The notes under the pieces: model-generated
Databases searched by the model: none
What the model saw: only the letters and a program-made list of their open reading frames with translations
Told to the model about the DNA's origin: nothing
NCBI GenBank assembly: GCA_017649745.1
Contig: JAGCGE010000141.1
Span: forward strand, 1 to 64,000
Origin: Clostridiales bacterium
Lineage (GTDB): Bacteria > Bacillota_A > Clostridia > Saccharofermentanales > Saccharofermentanaceae
Length of the DNA stretch: 64,000 bases
Direction: 5' to 3'
Shown here: positions 48,970-57,805 of the stretch, in pieces
How the letters are laid out: each line of letters opens with the position of its first letter
Position numbering within the stretch: the stretch's first letter is position 1
Made by a program: the position numbers and the translations under genes

Positions 48970-49284
48970 ATGATGCAACATCAACAGATGGCTCCAGCTC
49001 AGCCGCAGTACATGTTCGATTTCGTACAATCTGAGATGCAAGCCATAAACTATTTGGTATCACCTGGCTATACGGTATACCTCTTGGATAACGCAAATAA
49101 AGTTCTTTACGAGAAGACCTATAACAGTATGATGGTTTATGATCTTACGCAAAGACAAATTCAAAATGATTCTGCAAATACAAATCTCACAAGAGACGAA
49201 GTAGCACAGATGATATCAGACGCTCTACGACAGTATAATCCTCACATTCCAAAGAAGGAGCGAAATAATGGTCAACCAGGATAA
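48970..49284 (+). CDS. Hypothetical virion-cluster protein
   Basis: The ATG at 48970 is used because AAGGAG lies upstream; an in-frame TTG sits inside the previous gene. The 104-residue product has a Gln/Met-rich start, a beta-rich middle (GYTVYLLDNANKVLYEKTY) and a helical end. Not recognised. It overlaps the next gene by 17 bases. Confidence 0.55.
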   Translation: MMQHQQMAPAQPQYMFDFVQSEMQAINYLVSPGYTVYLLDNANKVLYEKTYNSMMVYDLTQRQIQNDSANTNLTRDEVAQMISDALRQYNPHIPKKERNNGQPG

Positions 49285-49465
49285 TTTCATTAATGAACTT
49301 AATAAGTTTGCAACTACTGTACAAGGAGATCCGAGGCAGCAGGTGCAGAATCTCTTAAACAGTGGGCAGATGAGCCAGCAGACTTATGCAAAGTATCAGC
49401 AGGTAGCTCAGGCATTCCAGAATGGAAATATGCTTGAAGCTATAGCAATGATGTTTAAACATTAA
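49268..49465 (+). CDS. Small Gln-rich helical protein
   Basis: The 65-residue product is helical and rich in Gln and Asn (DPRQQVQNLLNSGQMSQQTY). I recall similar small proteins in Clostridia phage structural clusters. Role unknown. Confidence 0.55.
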   Translation: MVNQDNFINELNKFATTVQGDPRQQVQNLLNSGQMSQQTYAKYQQVAQAFQNGNMLEAIAMMFKH

Positions 49466-49476
49466 GGAGAAACCAC

Positions 49477-51327
49477 ATGGCTACTGAACTTAGAACAAGC
49501 GCAGACTTCTATTTTCTGAACCAGAATTTCGAAGCTGTTCATAAACTCACACAGTTCGAGTCGCTTATGTGGGTTGATAAATACGACGAGCCTGGTTCTT
49601 TTGAAATCTATGCGCCTCCCCTCCCAGAAATAAAAGAGGCGGCACAGATAAACAATTACTTCACCACTACCAAATCCGACAGGATGATGATTGTGGAGGA
49701 ACTTGAAACCACAGTCACTCCTGAAGGAGGTAGGAGATTAGTCATAAGGGGAAGATCGCTGGAATCTATTCTTGACAGGCGAGTAATATTCCTTAAATGC
49801 TATTTCAGAGATGACATCCCGGATCCTGATCCTGAAGAAGGTCAGTATGGGTCAAATAATCTCGAAGATGCTGTACGACAGATTCTGGATTTTTGTTGTA
49901 TACATCCCAAAACAAAAGACGATACTACTGGCATAGAATCTCCAGACACGGATAGAGAAATGCCTTTAGTATTTCAGTACTCGGCAGAGTCAGTACCTCT
50001 CAGAGATAATAACAGTAGGATAATTGTTGATGAGAATGACGAGATAGTATTAACTGACTCATTAGAATCAGAACCGATTGACGAGATACAGCTTAAAGAC
50101 TGTGAGTTTGAAAAAGGAACAGATGTCCTTACAATTGTAGAAACAATAGTTAAATCAAGAGGACTCGGATTCAAAATAACTCTTGGTAATAATAACAATT
50201 TTGTCTTTAGGCTTATCAAGGGAAAGAAGAGAACATCGGATCAGAGTGAACATCCAATGGTCATATTCTCTCCCAGATTCAATAACATTAAGAACACAAA
50301 GTTCACTGAAAGCTATTCTGCCAATTACAAGAATTTTGTTTATACTGAAGGTGAAACATATAAGTCAAAAAAACCCACAATTGTAAAAACTGGCGAAACT
50401 ACAGGTCTTCTTCGAAGAGAAGTCTATGTTGAATCCGAAGTTACGCACGAAACAGAAGCAGATAATGTAACACAGGAAACAATTGAGAAGGTAAAAAAGA
50501 CTCTTTCAGAAGACGAATACCAAGAAGTACTTGCAAAAGATGCTGAAAAATATTTCAGAAAGTATCAACCAAAAACTGAGTGTGAATCAGAAGTAGAGCC
50601 GAATCTTACATTCCAGTACGGTCGAGATTTCGATATCGGTGACATTCTGGAGGTTCAGGATGGAACTGGTAATAAGGGTAAAGTTCGATGCAAAGAGTTC
50701 ATCATTTCATTCTCTGATTCTGGTTATGAAGAGTATCCTACGTTTGATAACTACGATGAAGAAGATGATGAACCAGCTCAAGCAACCGCTTCTGGTGGTG
50801 AGTTTACTGATGGTAATACTGGCGGCGGTATAAATATTCGAGAGCAATTACTAGAGATGTGTTATCCTGTTGGATGTATATATACGTCAACTCAAAATGT
50901 ATCTCCGGAATCATTTCTTGGCGGTACATGGATTTCACTTGATGATTATGTATTAAGAGCAGCAGATGGTACAACTAATGTTGTAACACCTAATCAAAAT
51001 TTAAATGATGGTGGTGCAGATGCTGCTGAAATTACTAGTGTTGCTTCTCATAATCATACTCAGAATTCACATAATCATACTCAAAATGCACATAAACATG
51101 GTTTGATGGAACAGTTTGGTGCTCCAGCATCAACTTCTTATCCTTGGAATTCAGGTCCATATCAGCAGTTATCAATGACTTCTGGAACCAATAATAGCGC
51201 CTCATGTTATAACACAACTGCAACTAATATTGCGACTACAGCTACCAATATTGCAAATGGTGCTACATTTTCTATAAATACTATACCAAAGTATAAAAAT
51301 GTGTATATGTGGGAACGTATAGCATAA
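49477..51327 (+). CDS. Gp37-like tail protein with collar-like C-terminus
   Basis: The 616-residue product combines two parts. Residues about 1-430 match the Siphovirus ReqiPepy6 Gp37-like family (ADFYFLNQNFEAVHKL start, SRSLESILDRRVI, FDIGDILEVQDG), a tail-tip protein. Residues about 455-616 resemble phage collar/tail-tip domains: YPVGCIYTST, FLGGTWISL, a HNHTQNSHNHTQ segment and IPKYKNVYMWERIA. The His-rich segment may bind metal, as in other fibre tips. It lies between the two terminase genes, far from the Dit-like gene. Confidence 0.8.
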   Translation: MATELRTSADFYFLNQNFEAVHKLTQFESLMWVDKYDEPGSFEIYAPPLPEIKEAAQINNYFTTTKSDRMMIVEELETTVTPEGGRRLVIRGRSLESILDRRVIFLKCYFRDDIPDPDPEEGQYGSNNLEDAVRQILDFCCIHPKTKDDTTGIESPDTDREMPLVFQYSAESVPLRDNNSRIIVDENDEIVLTDSLESEPIDEIQLKDCEFEKGTDVLTIVETIVKSRGLGFKITLGNNNNFVFRLIKGKKRTSDQSEHPMVIFSPRFNNIKNTKFTESYSANYKNFVYTEGETYKSKKPTIVKTGETTGLLRREVYVESEVTHETEADNVTQETIEKVKKTLSEDEYQEVLAKDAEKYFRKYQPKTECESEVEPNLTFQYGRDFDIGDILEVQDGTGNKGKVRCKEFIISFSDSGYEEYPTFDNYDEEDDEPAQATASGGEFTDGNTGGGINIREQLLEMCYPVGCIYTSTQNVSPESFLGGTWISLDDYVLRAADGTTNVVTPNQNLNDGGADAAEITSVASHNHTQNSHNHTQNAHKHGLMEQFGAPASTSYPWNSGPYQQLSMTSGTNNSASCYNTTATNIATTATNIANGATFSINTIPKYKNVYMWERIA

Positions 51328-51339
51328 TAAGGAGTTTAT

Positions 51340-51879
51340 ATGTATTACATTAAAGAGAATAATACAAAATACATTCTCACTAATAATGGTGTGGATGTGG
51401 CTGATGGTAATTGGCTAAAATTAAAAATCTATGCAGAAGGGCATACTTTTGGAGAGGTTCAAAAAGTATTTTCTTCTATTACAGAAGATATAGTCATATA
51501 CACATGCATAGTTCAGCCAGATGGTAGAGAAACGGATGAAAATATTTCTACTGTTATACCGTCATTTACTGTATTAAAGGAAATAGCATTCGACGCTATA
51601 GAAAATGTATATGCTATTAAGTTAATAAGTCCTAATGATACAGATCTCAGATTAATAAAACTTGAAAAGAAAACATCAGAAAAACCAGCTTTAACATCAC
51701 CTTACACGGATAACAAAGAACCTACTGGTATAGCTTCACGATACTATGAAGTTGGTGAACTTATTGCGATCTATGACGATACTGAGACGCCAATAACTGT
51801 AATGGTAGTAATACCTATTAGTTACTGTAACGCTATATCGATAGGCGTTAACGTAAAACAATACTATGGTTTTGTTTAA
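51340..51879 (+). CDS. Hypothetical virion-cluster protein
   Basis: The 179-residue product is beta-rich and not recognised. It follows the Gp37-like gene after 12 bases with an AAGGAG site, so a tail-tip or baseplate role is plausible. Base composition is more AT-rich than in the flanking genes. Confidence 0.55.
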   Translation: MYYIKENNTKYILTNNGVDVADGNWLKLKIYAEGHTFGEVQKVFSSITEDIVIYTCIVQPDGRETDENISTVIPSFTVLKEIAFDAIENVYAIKLISPNDTDLRLIKLEKKTSEKPALTSPYTDNKEPTGIASRYYEVGELIAIYDDTETPITVMVVIPISYCNAISIGVNVKQYYGFV

Positions 51880-51891
51880 GGAGAAATCAAA

Positions 51892-52167
51892 ATGAAATAT
51901 TTGGTCACAGAAATGCAGCATCATAAGACAGGTGCTGTTGTAATAAAAAATACCGAGAAAACAGAGTATAACGGAACTTCGGGTGCTCTTAGACTTTTTT
52001 ATGATACCTTATCGCTTGCTTCTGTAAGTACATCTCAGATGAAATGCCAGGTTTCTATTACGGATGAGAACATGGTTCGTCTGAAATACGATGAAGTTGT
52101 AAATCCTAATGTGGTTCCAGATCCTGATGTGGTTCCAGAAGCACCTGAAGATGAAATAACCGAATAA
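51892..52167 (+). CDS. Hypothetical protein with Pro-rich end
   Basis: The 91-residue product is beta-rich with a short repeat near its end (NVVPDPDVVPEAPED). It follows the previous gene after 12 bases (AAGGAG site). Unrecognised. Confidence 0.55.
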   Translation: MKYLVTEMQHHKTGAVVIKNTEKTEYNGTSGALRLFYDTLSLASVSTSQMKCQVSITDENMVRLKYDEVVNPNVVPDPDVVPEAPEDEITE

Positions 52168-52465
52168 CCCAGTTAAAAGCAAGACATGAAATGTGAATAA
52201 TCAGTCATCTTGGTCAGACATTAAAGTAACATATTTGTGTCTTGTTTTTATATAGTTAACAGCCTCAGAGAGTCCCCCCACAAAAAAAGGAAGATTCTCG
52301 TTTGCCGATCTTTTTCCAATACCAACACTCTCTGGGGTTTGTTATATAAAAATGGAAAGAAGGTGATGAAAAAATGAAAAAGAAGCTATAACATATTTTA
52401 CAACTGAATATTGTTCATACCTCAAATTACTTAAAAATATTACTTGATAAAAGGAGGATATACAA
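52168..52465. other. Structured non-coding stretch
   Basis: About 300 bases without a gene. CAGAGAGT (52266-52273) pairs exactly with ACTCTCTG (52327-52334), enclosing GGAAGAT...ATCTTTTTCC, which can form an inner stem. The unit lies 130 bases before the next gene and has no T run after it, so it is more like an RNA leader element than a terminator. A short frame near 52374 has only two codons. Confidence 0.45.
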
Positions 52466-53266
52466 ATGTCATTAATGGATAATGGCTGTTTAAGCGCGGC
52501 AGATGTTGCTGCAGTTACTAGAAATTCTGGAGGATTCGGAAATTTTGGAGATGGAGGTTTCTTCTGGATAATTATCCTTTTCTTGTTCGCTATATTTGGA
52601 AATGGCGGATGGGGTAATGGCTTTGGTGGAAATGGAAATGCCGCAGTCCCGCTAATCATGCAGGGACAGCAGCAGTCTGAAGTTCAGAGAGTTGTTGATC
52701 AGCAGTCTGTTATGGGCGGCATCACTGCTCTTCAGGCACAGGCCGCTAACGGTTTCTCAGATGCTGAGATTTCTCGTTGCAATATGCAGACCAATTTACT
52801 TCAGGCTATTAATAATAACCAGTCTGCAAATGCTGCTTCATTTAATGGAGTTAATCAGGGTATTGCTGATCTCAAGTATGTAGCGGCAACAGAAAACTGT
52901 GCAGACAGAACTCTCATTCAGTCTTCCACAAGAGACGTGATTGAGAACACAAATAATAAGGTTCAGGCTGTAATGGATAAGCTTTGTCAGTTAGAGCTCG
53001 ATAATATTAAGTCTAATTATGAGGCACAGATCAGAGCTATGCAGCAGCAGAACAATCAGCTACTTTCCGATAATCAGTCTCTTAGATTCCAGGCTTCTCA
53101 GGGCGCACAGTCAGCACAGATTCTTGCTGATAATGCAGCACAGACTATGGCACTTGAGCAGTATCTTGCTCCTGTACCGAAGCCGGCTTACATCGTTCAG
53201 AATCCTAATTGCTGCTCACAGCAGTATTACACAGGATGTGGTTGCGGATCTAGGATGATAGGTTAA
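52466..53266 (+). CDS. Gly-rich membrane and coiled-coil protein
   Basis: The 266-residue product has a Gly-rich N-terminus with one membrane segment (FWIIILFLFAIFG), a Gln/Asn/Ala-rich coiled coil (about residues 65-235) and a Cys-rich end (NCCSQQYYTGCGCGS). I recall this as the first of a three-gene set common in gut Clostridia phages, of unknown function. A Cys-rich tail could crosslink or bind metal. AGGAGG precedes the ATG. Confidence 0.65.
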   Translation: MSLMDNGCLSAADVAAVTRNSGGFGNFGDGGFFWIIILFLFAIFGNGGWGNGFGGNGNAAVPLIMQGQQQSEVQRVVDQQSVMGGITALQAQAANGFSDAEISRCNMQTNLLQAINNNQSANAASFNGVNQGIADLKYVAATENCADRTLIQSSTRDVIENTNNKVQAVMDKLCQLELDNIKSNYEAQIRAMQQQNNQLLSDNQSLRFQASQGAQSAQILADNAAQTMALEQYLAPVPKPAYIVQNPNCCSQQYYTGCGCGSRMIG

Positions 53267-53278
53267 GGAGGTGATAGT

Positions 53279-53761
53279 ATGGCGGAATATACTGCTATCG
53301 CCGACCAGACCGTAATTGGCGGTCAACCAGTAGTATTTACAGAGTCACCAATTCCCTGTACTAGAGGTCTTATTAGACACGAAGATGGTACAGGGCTTTT
53401 TACGTTAAGCGGCGCGGTTCCTGCAAGCGAGTATCAAAATAGATGCTGTTGCCAGGGTGAACCGACTGCTGACTATCTTGTAACATTTCATGCAAACATC
53501 GCAGTTCCTGAAGGTGGTACAGTTGGACCTATTCAGCTTGCCATTGCTATGGATGGAACAACAATCCCGGCATCAACAATGATAGTAACTCCTACAGTTG
53601 TAGAAGCATACTTCAATGTCGGAACATCAAAGAATGTTCAGTGTTTCCCTGGATGTTGCAGAAATCTTTCCATTGTCAACACTTCGGCAGATCAGGCCCC
53701 GATCCTTGTATCAAATGCGATACTGGAGATTACGAGACCTGATTTAATAATGACTTTATAA
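53279..53761 (+). CDS. Beta-rich Cys-containing protein
   Basis: The 160-residue product appears to be a beta-sandwich with CCCQG near residue 57 and CFPGCC near 123. It resembles small spore- or capsid-surface beta-sandwich proteins in general form. It is the middle gene of a three-gene set; a decoration or adhesion role is inferred. Confidence 0.6.
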   Translation: MAEYTAIADQTVIGGQPVVFTESPIPCTRGLIRHEDGTGLFTLSGAVPASEYQNRCCCQGEPTADYLVTFHANIAVPEGGTVGPIQLAIAMDGTTIPASTMIVTPTVVEAYFNVGTSKNVQCFPGCCRNLSIVNTSADQAPILVSNAILEITRPDLIMTL

Positions 53762-53774
53762 GGAGGTGAAGAGA

Positions 53775-54218
53775 ATGGAATACAAGAAGTATAGAGATAA
53801 AATTTGTACAATGTTAGACCAGCTCTTTGAAAAGCCGGATCTTTCTATTGCAGAAGTTAAGAATGCTACAGAGGCATTTGAGCTTCTCCATAAGATGGAC
53901 GAGGTTCAGCGCGGTGAGTCTATGAGAGACCAATTTGGAGAATCTTACGGACATTACTATCCTGAATATTATGGCACACAGGGCAGGTTTACAGGTGGTC
54001 CTCATCCGGATCTTAACTATGGAGATAGTTATGGTCGTCAGATGAGAAGTACTGTTACTGGTCGTTACATGGATAACGATCTTGGTAAGTATGGCCACTC
54101 GATAAAAGATCGTATGGTAGCTCGTTTGGAAGACATGATGGATCAGGCTAAGAATAAATACGAGCAGGACGAAATCAAAGAAGAAATTCGTCGTATCCGT
54201 ATGAACGAAACAATGTAA
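53775..54218 (+). CDS. Tyr/Gly-rich helical protein
   Basis: The ATG at 53775 follows AAGGAGGTG. The 147-residue product has a helical N-terminus, a Gly/Tyr/Arg-rich middle (about residues 55-105) and a charged C-terminal helix. Third gene of the set; it closes a transcription unit with a strong terminator. Function unknown. Confidence 0.6.
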   Translation: MEYKKYRDKICTMLDQLFEKPDLSIAEVKNATEAFELLHKMDEVQRGESMRDQFGESYGHYYPEYYGTQGRFTGGPHPDLNYGDSYGRQMRSTVTGRYMDNDLGKYGHSIKDRMVARLEDMMDQAKNKYEQDEIKEEIRRIRMNETM

Positions 54219-54225
54219 CTCGTTT

Positions 54226-54261
54226 GGAGAGGTAAGGATTACCCCTGCCTCTCCTTTTATT
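54226..54261 (+). terminator. Intrinsic terminator before the head cluster
   Basis: GGAGAGG and CCTCTCC form a perfect 7-bp stem followed by TTTTATT. Confidence 0.8.
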
Positions 54262-54274
54262 AAGGAGAATTGCT

Positions 54275-54880
54275 ATGTGGAAACCATCAGTCACTCCAAG
54301 CGATGTTATTCGACATTCGCAAGGTCCTTGGAAAGACGAACTCGCTCATCATGGCATCCTGGGTATGAAATGGGGTGTAACCAATGGACCGCCATATCCT
54401 TTAAAAGACGAAGATCATTCTGCTCGAGAAAAGAGAATGGCAAGGAAAATGTCAAGACAGGAGCGAGCAGAAGCTAGAAAAAGAAAAAAGCAGGCAAAGC
54501 ACGATCTGAAAGCTCAAAGAAAAGCCGAGAAAGCAGAAGCAATTAGACAGAAGGTAATAAAAACCGGCGATGCTAAACAGATAGCGAAGTATAAAGGTAA
54601 GATAAGTAATGAAGAGTATGATGAGTTATTCAAGCGATTGGCCAACGAAAAGCATCTTGATGAGCTTACATCATCTCAGATGAGAGAAATAGCTTCAAAA
54701 ATAAATTCCATAAAGAATGTAGTTAGTGGAATCAAAGCTACTTCTGATGCTGCTATAGACCTTTATAATAACGGAGCCGATGTTTACAATGCGTTTCTTG
54801 CAAAGGAAGGATCTAGTGCGCGAAGTATAGAACGATCCGGTAAGAAAAAGAAAAAAAGACAATCCGATGATGACGATTAA
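54275..54880 (+). CDS. Tagged basic head-cluster protein (GMKWG type)
   Basis: The 201-residue product opens with a tag region: SDVIRHSQGPW, then ELAHHGILGMKWGV (about residues 22-36). The latter is a motif I recall at the start of many minor head proteins of Firmicutes phages. The rest is strongly basic and helical (RKRKKQAKHDLKAQRKAEKA) with a Lys/Asp end, suited to DNA contact inside the head. It directly precedes the large terminase gene. Confidence 0.65.
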   Translation: MWKPSVTPSDVIRHSQGPWKDELAHHGILGMKWGVTNGPPYPLKDEDHSAREKRMARKMSRQERAEARKRKKQAKHDLKAQRKAEKAEAIRQKVIKTGDAKQIAKYKGKISNEEYDELFKRLANEKHLDELTSSQMREIASKINSIKNVVSGIKATSDAAIDLYNNGADVYNAFLAKEGSSARSIERSGKKKKKRQSDDDD

Positions 54881-54893
54881 AAAGAGGTAAGCC

Positions 54894-56651
54894 ATGTTAT
54901 CAAATACTGCAACCCCTATATACTACGGACAATTTAGGGACGCAGTATTGCGGGGAGAAATACCAGTTAATCGAGAAATCGAAATGGAAATGAACCGCAT
55001 TGATGACTTAATTGACGATCCAAACTTCTATTACGATGATCAGGCAGTTAATGGTTGGATTAAATATTGTGAGAAGGAATTAACACTTACAGATGGTTCT
55101 CCATTAAAATTGCTTGATTCATTCAAACTATGGGGTGAACAAATCTTTGGTTGGTATCGTTTTGTAGAAAGATCGGTCTATGTTCCTGGAAAAAATGGTC
55201 ACGGTGGAAAATACGTAACAAAGAGAATTAAGAAGCGCTTGGTAAATAAACAATATCTGATAGTAGCCAGAGGCGCGGCAAAGTCCATGTACATCTCTAC
55301 ATTACAATCGTATTTCTTAAACGTAGATAAAACCACAACTCATCAGGTTCATACCGCACCGACAATGAAACAAGCTGAAGAGGTTTTATCCCCTATCCGA
55401 ACATCAATAGCAAGAGCAAGAGGTCCGCTATTTCAATTCCTGACAGATGGAACGGTACATAATACTCGTAGTACGGCGAACAAAGCAAAGCTTGCGTCGA
55501 CAAAGAAGGGTATTGAGAATTTCATCACGGGTTCGCTATTAGAGATCAGACCAATGAGGATTGATAAGCTTCAGGGTCTTAACAGTAAGATCAATAGCGT
55601 TGATGAGTGGCTTTCTGGTGATATTGCTGAAGACGTTGTTGGAACTCTCGAACAGGGAGCTTCTAAGAATCAGGGTGGTATCGATGACGAAGATTATCTG
55701 ATACTAGCCGTATCATCTGAGGGAACGGTAAGAAATGGCCCTGGTGATAGTATTAAGCTTGAGTTGATGGACATATTAAAAGGCGAAAGAATCGATCCTA
55801 GTTACTCGATATGGTATTACAGGCTCGACGATGTAAAAGAAGTAGCCGATCCAGATATGTGGATTAAAGCAAATCCGAATCTTGGATATACAGTTTCTTA
55901 TGATACTTATCAAGCGGATGTAGAAAAAGCCGAAAAAGTACCAGCAGCTAGAAACGATATATTAGCAAAGCGATTCGGAATACCTACAGAGGGTTATACA
56001 TACTTCTTTACATATGCTGAAACAATTCCTCACAGAAAGCGAAACTATTGGCGAATGGCATGTTCTCTTGGAGTTGATCTATCTCAAGGTGATGACTTCT
56101 GTGCATTCACATTTCTTTTCCCACTTCAAAATGGTAGTTTTGGTGTTAAATCTAGGGCATATATCACTTCTAGAAATTTGGATACGCGTCCGATCGCAAT
56201 CAGACAAAAGTATGAGGAGTTTATGCGAGAGGGATCGTTAATAATTATGGAAGGAACTGTTCTGGATATGATGGATGTATATGACGATTTAGATAGGCAT
56301 ATATGTCAACAAGAGTACGACGTTAGAGCATTGGGTTACGATCCATATAATGCTAAAGAATTTGTCGGAAGATGGGAACAAGAAAACGGTCCTTTTGGAT
56401 TGGAAAAAGTAATTCAGGGCGCAAAAACTGAGTCAGTACCTTTAGGCGAACTTAAGCAGTTGGCTGAAGATAGAGTTCTTCTGTTCGATGAAGAAATTAT
56501 GAAGTTTGCGATGGGTAACTGTATCACATTAGAGGATACGAACGGTAACCGTAAACTATGGAAGAAACGATATGAGCATAAGATAGATAACGTCGCTGCT
56601 ATGATGGATGCTTTTGTTGCTTATAAAGTTAATTCTGATTTGTTCGAATAG
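54894..56651 (+). CDS. terL: Terminase large subunit
   Basis: The 585-residue product matches the Terminase_1-type large subunit: an N-terminal ATPase with the Walker A-like ARGAAKSM (about residues 124-131), and a C-terminal RNase H-like nuclease opening with GVDLSQGDD near 393. It should drive DNA into the prohead and cut the concatemer. Length and order (before portal, protease and capsid) are typical. Confidence 0.92.
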   Translation: MLSNTATPIYYGQFRDAVLRGEIPVNREIEMEMNRIDDLIDDPNFYYDDQAVNGWIKYCEKELTLTDGSPLKLLDSFKLWGEQIFGWYRFVERSVYVPGKNGHGGKYVTKRIKKRLVNKQYLIVARGAAKSMYISTLQSYFLNVDKTTTHQVHTAPTMKQAEEVLSPIRTSIARARGPLFQFLTDGTVHNTRSTANKAKLASTKKGIENFITGSLLEIRPMRIDKLQGLNSKINSVDEWLSGDIAEDVVGTLEQGASKNQGGIDDEDYLILAVSSEGTVRNGPGDSIKLELMDILKGERIDPSYSIWYYRLDDVKEVADPDMWIKANPNLGYTVSYDTYQADVEKAEKVPAARNDILAKRFGIPTEGYTYFFTYAETIPHRKRNYWRMACSLGVDLSQGDDFCAFTFLFPLQNGSFGVKSRAYITSRNLDTRPIAIRQKYEEFMREGSLIIMEGTVLDMMDVYDDLDRHICQQEYDVRALGYDPYNAKEFVGRWEQENGPFGLEKVIQGAKTESVPLGELKQLAEDRVLLFDEEIMKFAMGNCITLEDTNGNRKLWKKRYEHKIDNVAAMMDAFVAYKVNSDLFE

Positions 56652-56661
56652 GAGGAGGTAA

Positions 56662-56961
56662 ATGTGGCAACCTACAGTTAGTTCAGATACTATATGGCAT
56701 TCCGCTTTAGCTCATTCAGCAAAAGGTACATCTTGGATAAAGAAAGAGCATAAGTATATCGAGAAAAGAAATGGTAGATATATTTATAAAACAAAAGACG
56801 AGATCAAAGAAGCTAGGAAAAAAGAGAAAGCGCGCCGGAAAGCATTAGCAAAGAAACAACGAAAAGAAGAGAGAAGATTGAGTAGAGAAAGATGGCGTAA
56901 TATTGATAACATAATTAAAGGATCAATATTATTGAGTATGTCTAAAGAGAAGGAAAAATAA
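56662..56961 (+). CDS. Tagged basic head-cluster protein
   Basis: The 99-residue product carries the tag SSDTIWHSALAHSAKGTSW, then the HKYIEKRNGRYIY module, then a very basic helix (KARRKALAKKQRKEERRLSR). The HKYI...NGRYxY module is shared with the next two genes. It is probably packaged in the head with the DNA; this is inferred from tag and charge. Confidence 0.65.
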   Translation: MWQPTVSSDTIWHSALAHSAKGTSWIKKEHKYIEKRNGRYIYKTKDEIKEARKKEKARRKALAKKQRKEERRLSRERWRNIDNIIKGSILLSMSKEKEK

Positions 56962-56974
56962 AGGAGATAAAATT

Positions 56975-57793
56975 ATGTGGAGACCAACAGTTAGCTCAGA
57001 TGAATTGATGCATTCTCGTGGACCTTGGAAGAATCATAAGTATAAGGCTATTGTAAATGGTCGATATGTTTATGATAACACTATAGGGGCTGCTAAGAAG
57101 GCAATCTATAATACCAACCTTTATAAAAACTATAGATTGCAGAAAGGTATTAAAGCCGGTAGAGCACGCCGTCAGGCAAATCTCGAAGCAGATCCTGCTT
57201 ATAGGCAGAAGAGGATGCGTGAAGCTGACGATGCCAGAGCAAGAAAGGTTGTTAAAAACAAGTTCAAATCTGTTTCAAATCTTATTGGTCTGGGTAAGCA
57301 GAAGGTTAGTAATTACTTAGAGAAGCTTAAGACTTCTCAGAGAGTAAATAGCGCTATGAGACGTCGTAATGCTGCAGTTAGATCAATAAAGCGCGGTCAG
57401 GCAATCGATAAGGCTGTTAATAGTGTTAAAACAGCATATCGCGTAAATAGTGCTAAAGCACGTCGCAATGCAGCAGTTGCTGGCATAAAAGGTAAGCAGG
57501 CAATTGGTAATGCTGTTAATAGTGTTAAAACAGCATATCGCGTTAATAGTGCTAAAGCACGTCGCAACGCAGCAGTTGCTGGTATAAAAGGTAAGCAGAC
57601 AGCCGCAAAGGTTTCCGGTAATATTAGGAAGACTGCTGGCAATGCAGCAAGCGCTGCAAAAAAGACTGCTTACAATACCAAGCTTTACAAGGGATATAGG
57701 CAGGCTCAGGGTGTTAAGGCCGGACGCAAGCGTTATGCAGCTAGAAGTGCGAGGGTTAAGAAGAACCGTAAGTGGTCAAAGATCGTAAGATAA
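56975..57793 (+). CDS. Tagged histone-like repeat protein
   Basis: The 272-residue product starts with SSDELMHSRGPWK and the KYKAIVNGRYVY module, followed by an Arg/Lys/Ala-rich body with three 33-residue units (RVNSAKARRNAAVAGIKGKQ type) and a Lys/Arg-rich end. The composition is like histone H1 or other DNA-condensing proteins. Two units are almost identical at DNA level over 99 bases. A DNA-condensing or internal head role is inferred. Confidence 0.65.
   Translation: MWRPTVSSDELMHSRGPWKNHKYKAIVNGRYVYDNTIGAAKKAIYNTNLYKNYRLQKGIKAGRARRQANLEADPAYRQKRMREADDARARKVVKNKFKSVSNLIGLGKQKVSNYLEKLKTSQRVNSAMRRRNAAVRSIKRGQAIDKAVNSVKTAYRVNSAKARRNAAVAGIKGKQAIGNAVNSVKTAYRVNSAKARRNAAVAGIKGKQTAAKVSGNIRKTAGNAASAAKKTAYNTKLYKGYRQAQGVKAGRKRYAARSARVKKNRKWSKIVR
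57413..57610 (+). repeat. 99-bp tandem repeat in the histone-like gene
   Basis: Units start at 57413 and 57512 and differ at only a few bases; an older, diverged unit lies just upstream. The repeat keeps the frame (33 codons), so copy number can change without breaking the gene. Confidence 0.8.
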
Positions 57794-57805
57794 GGCGGTG
57801 AATCC

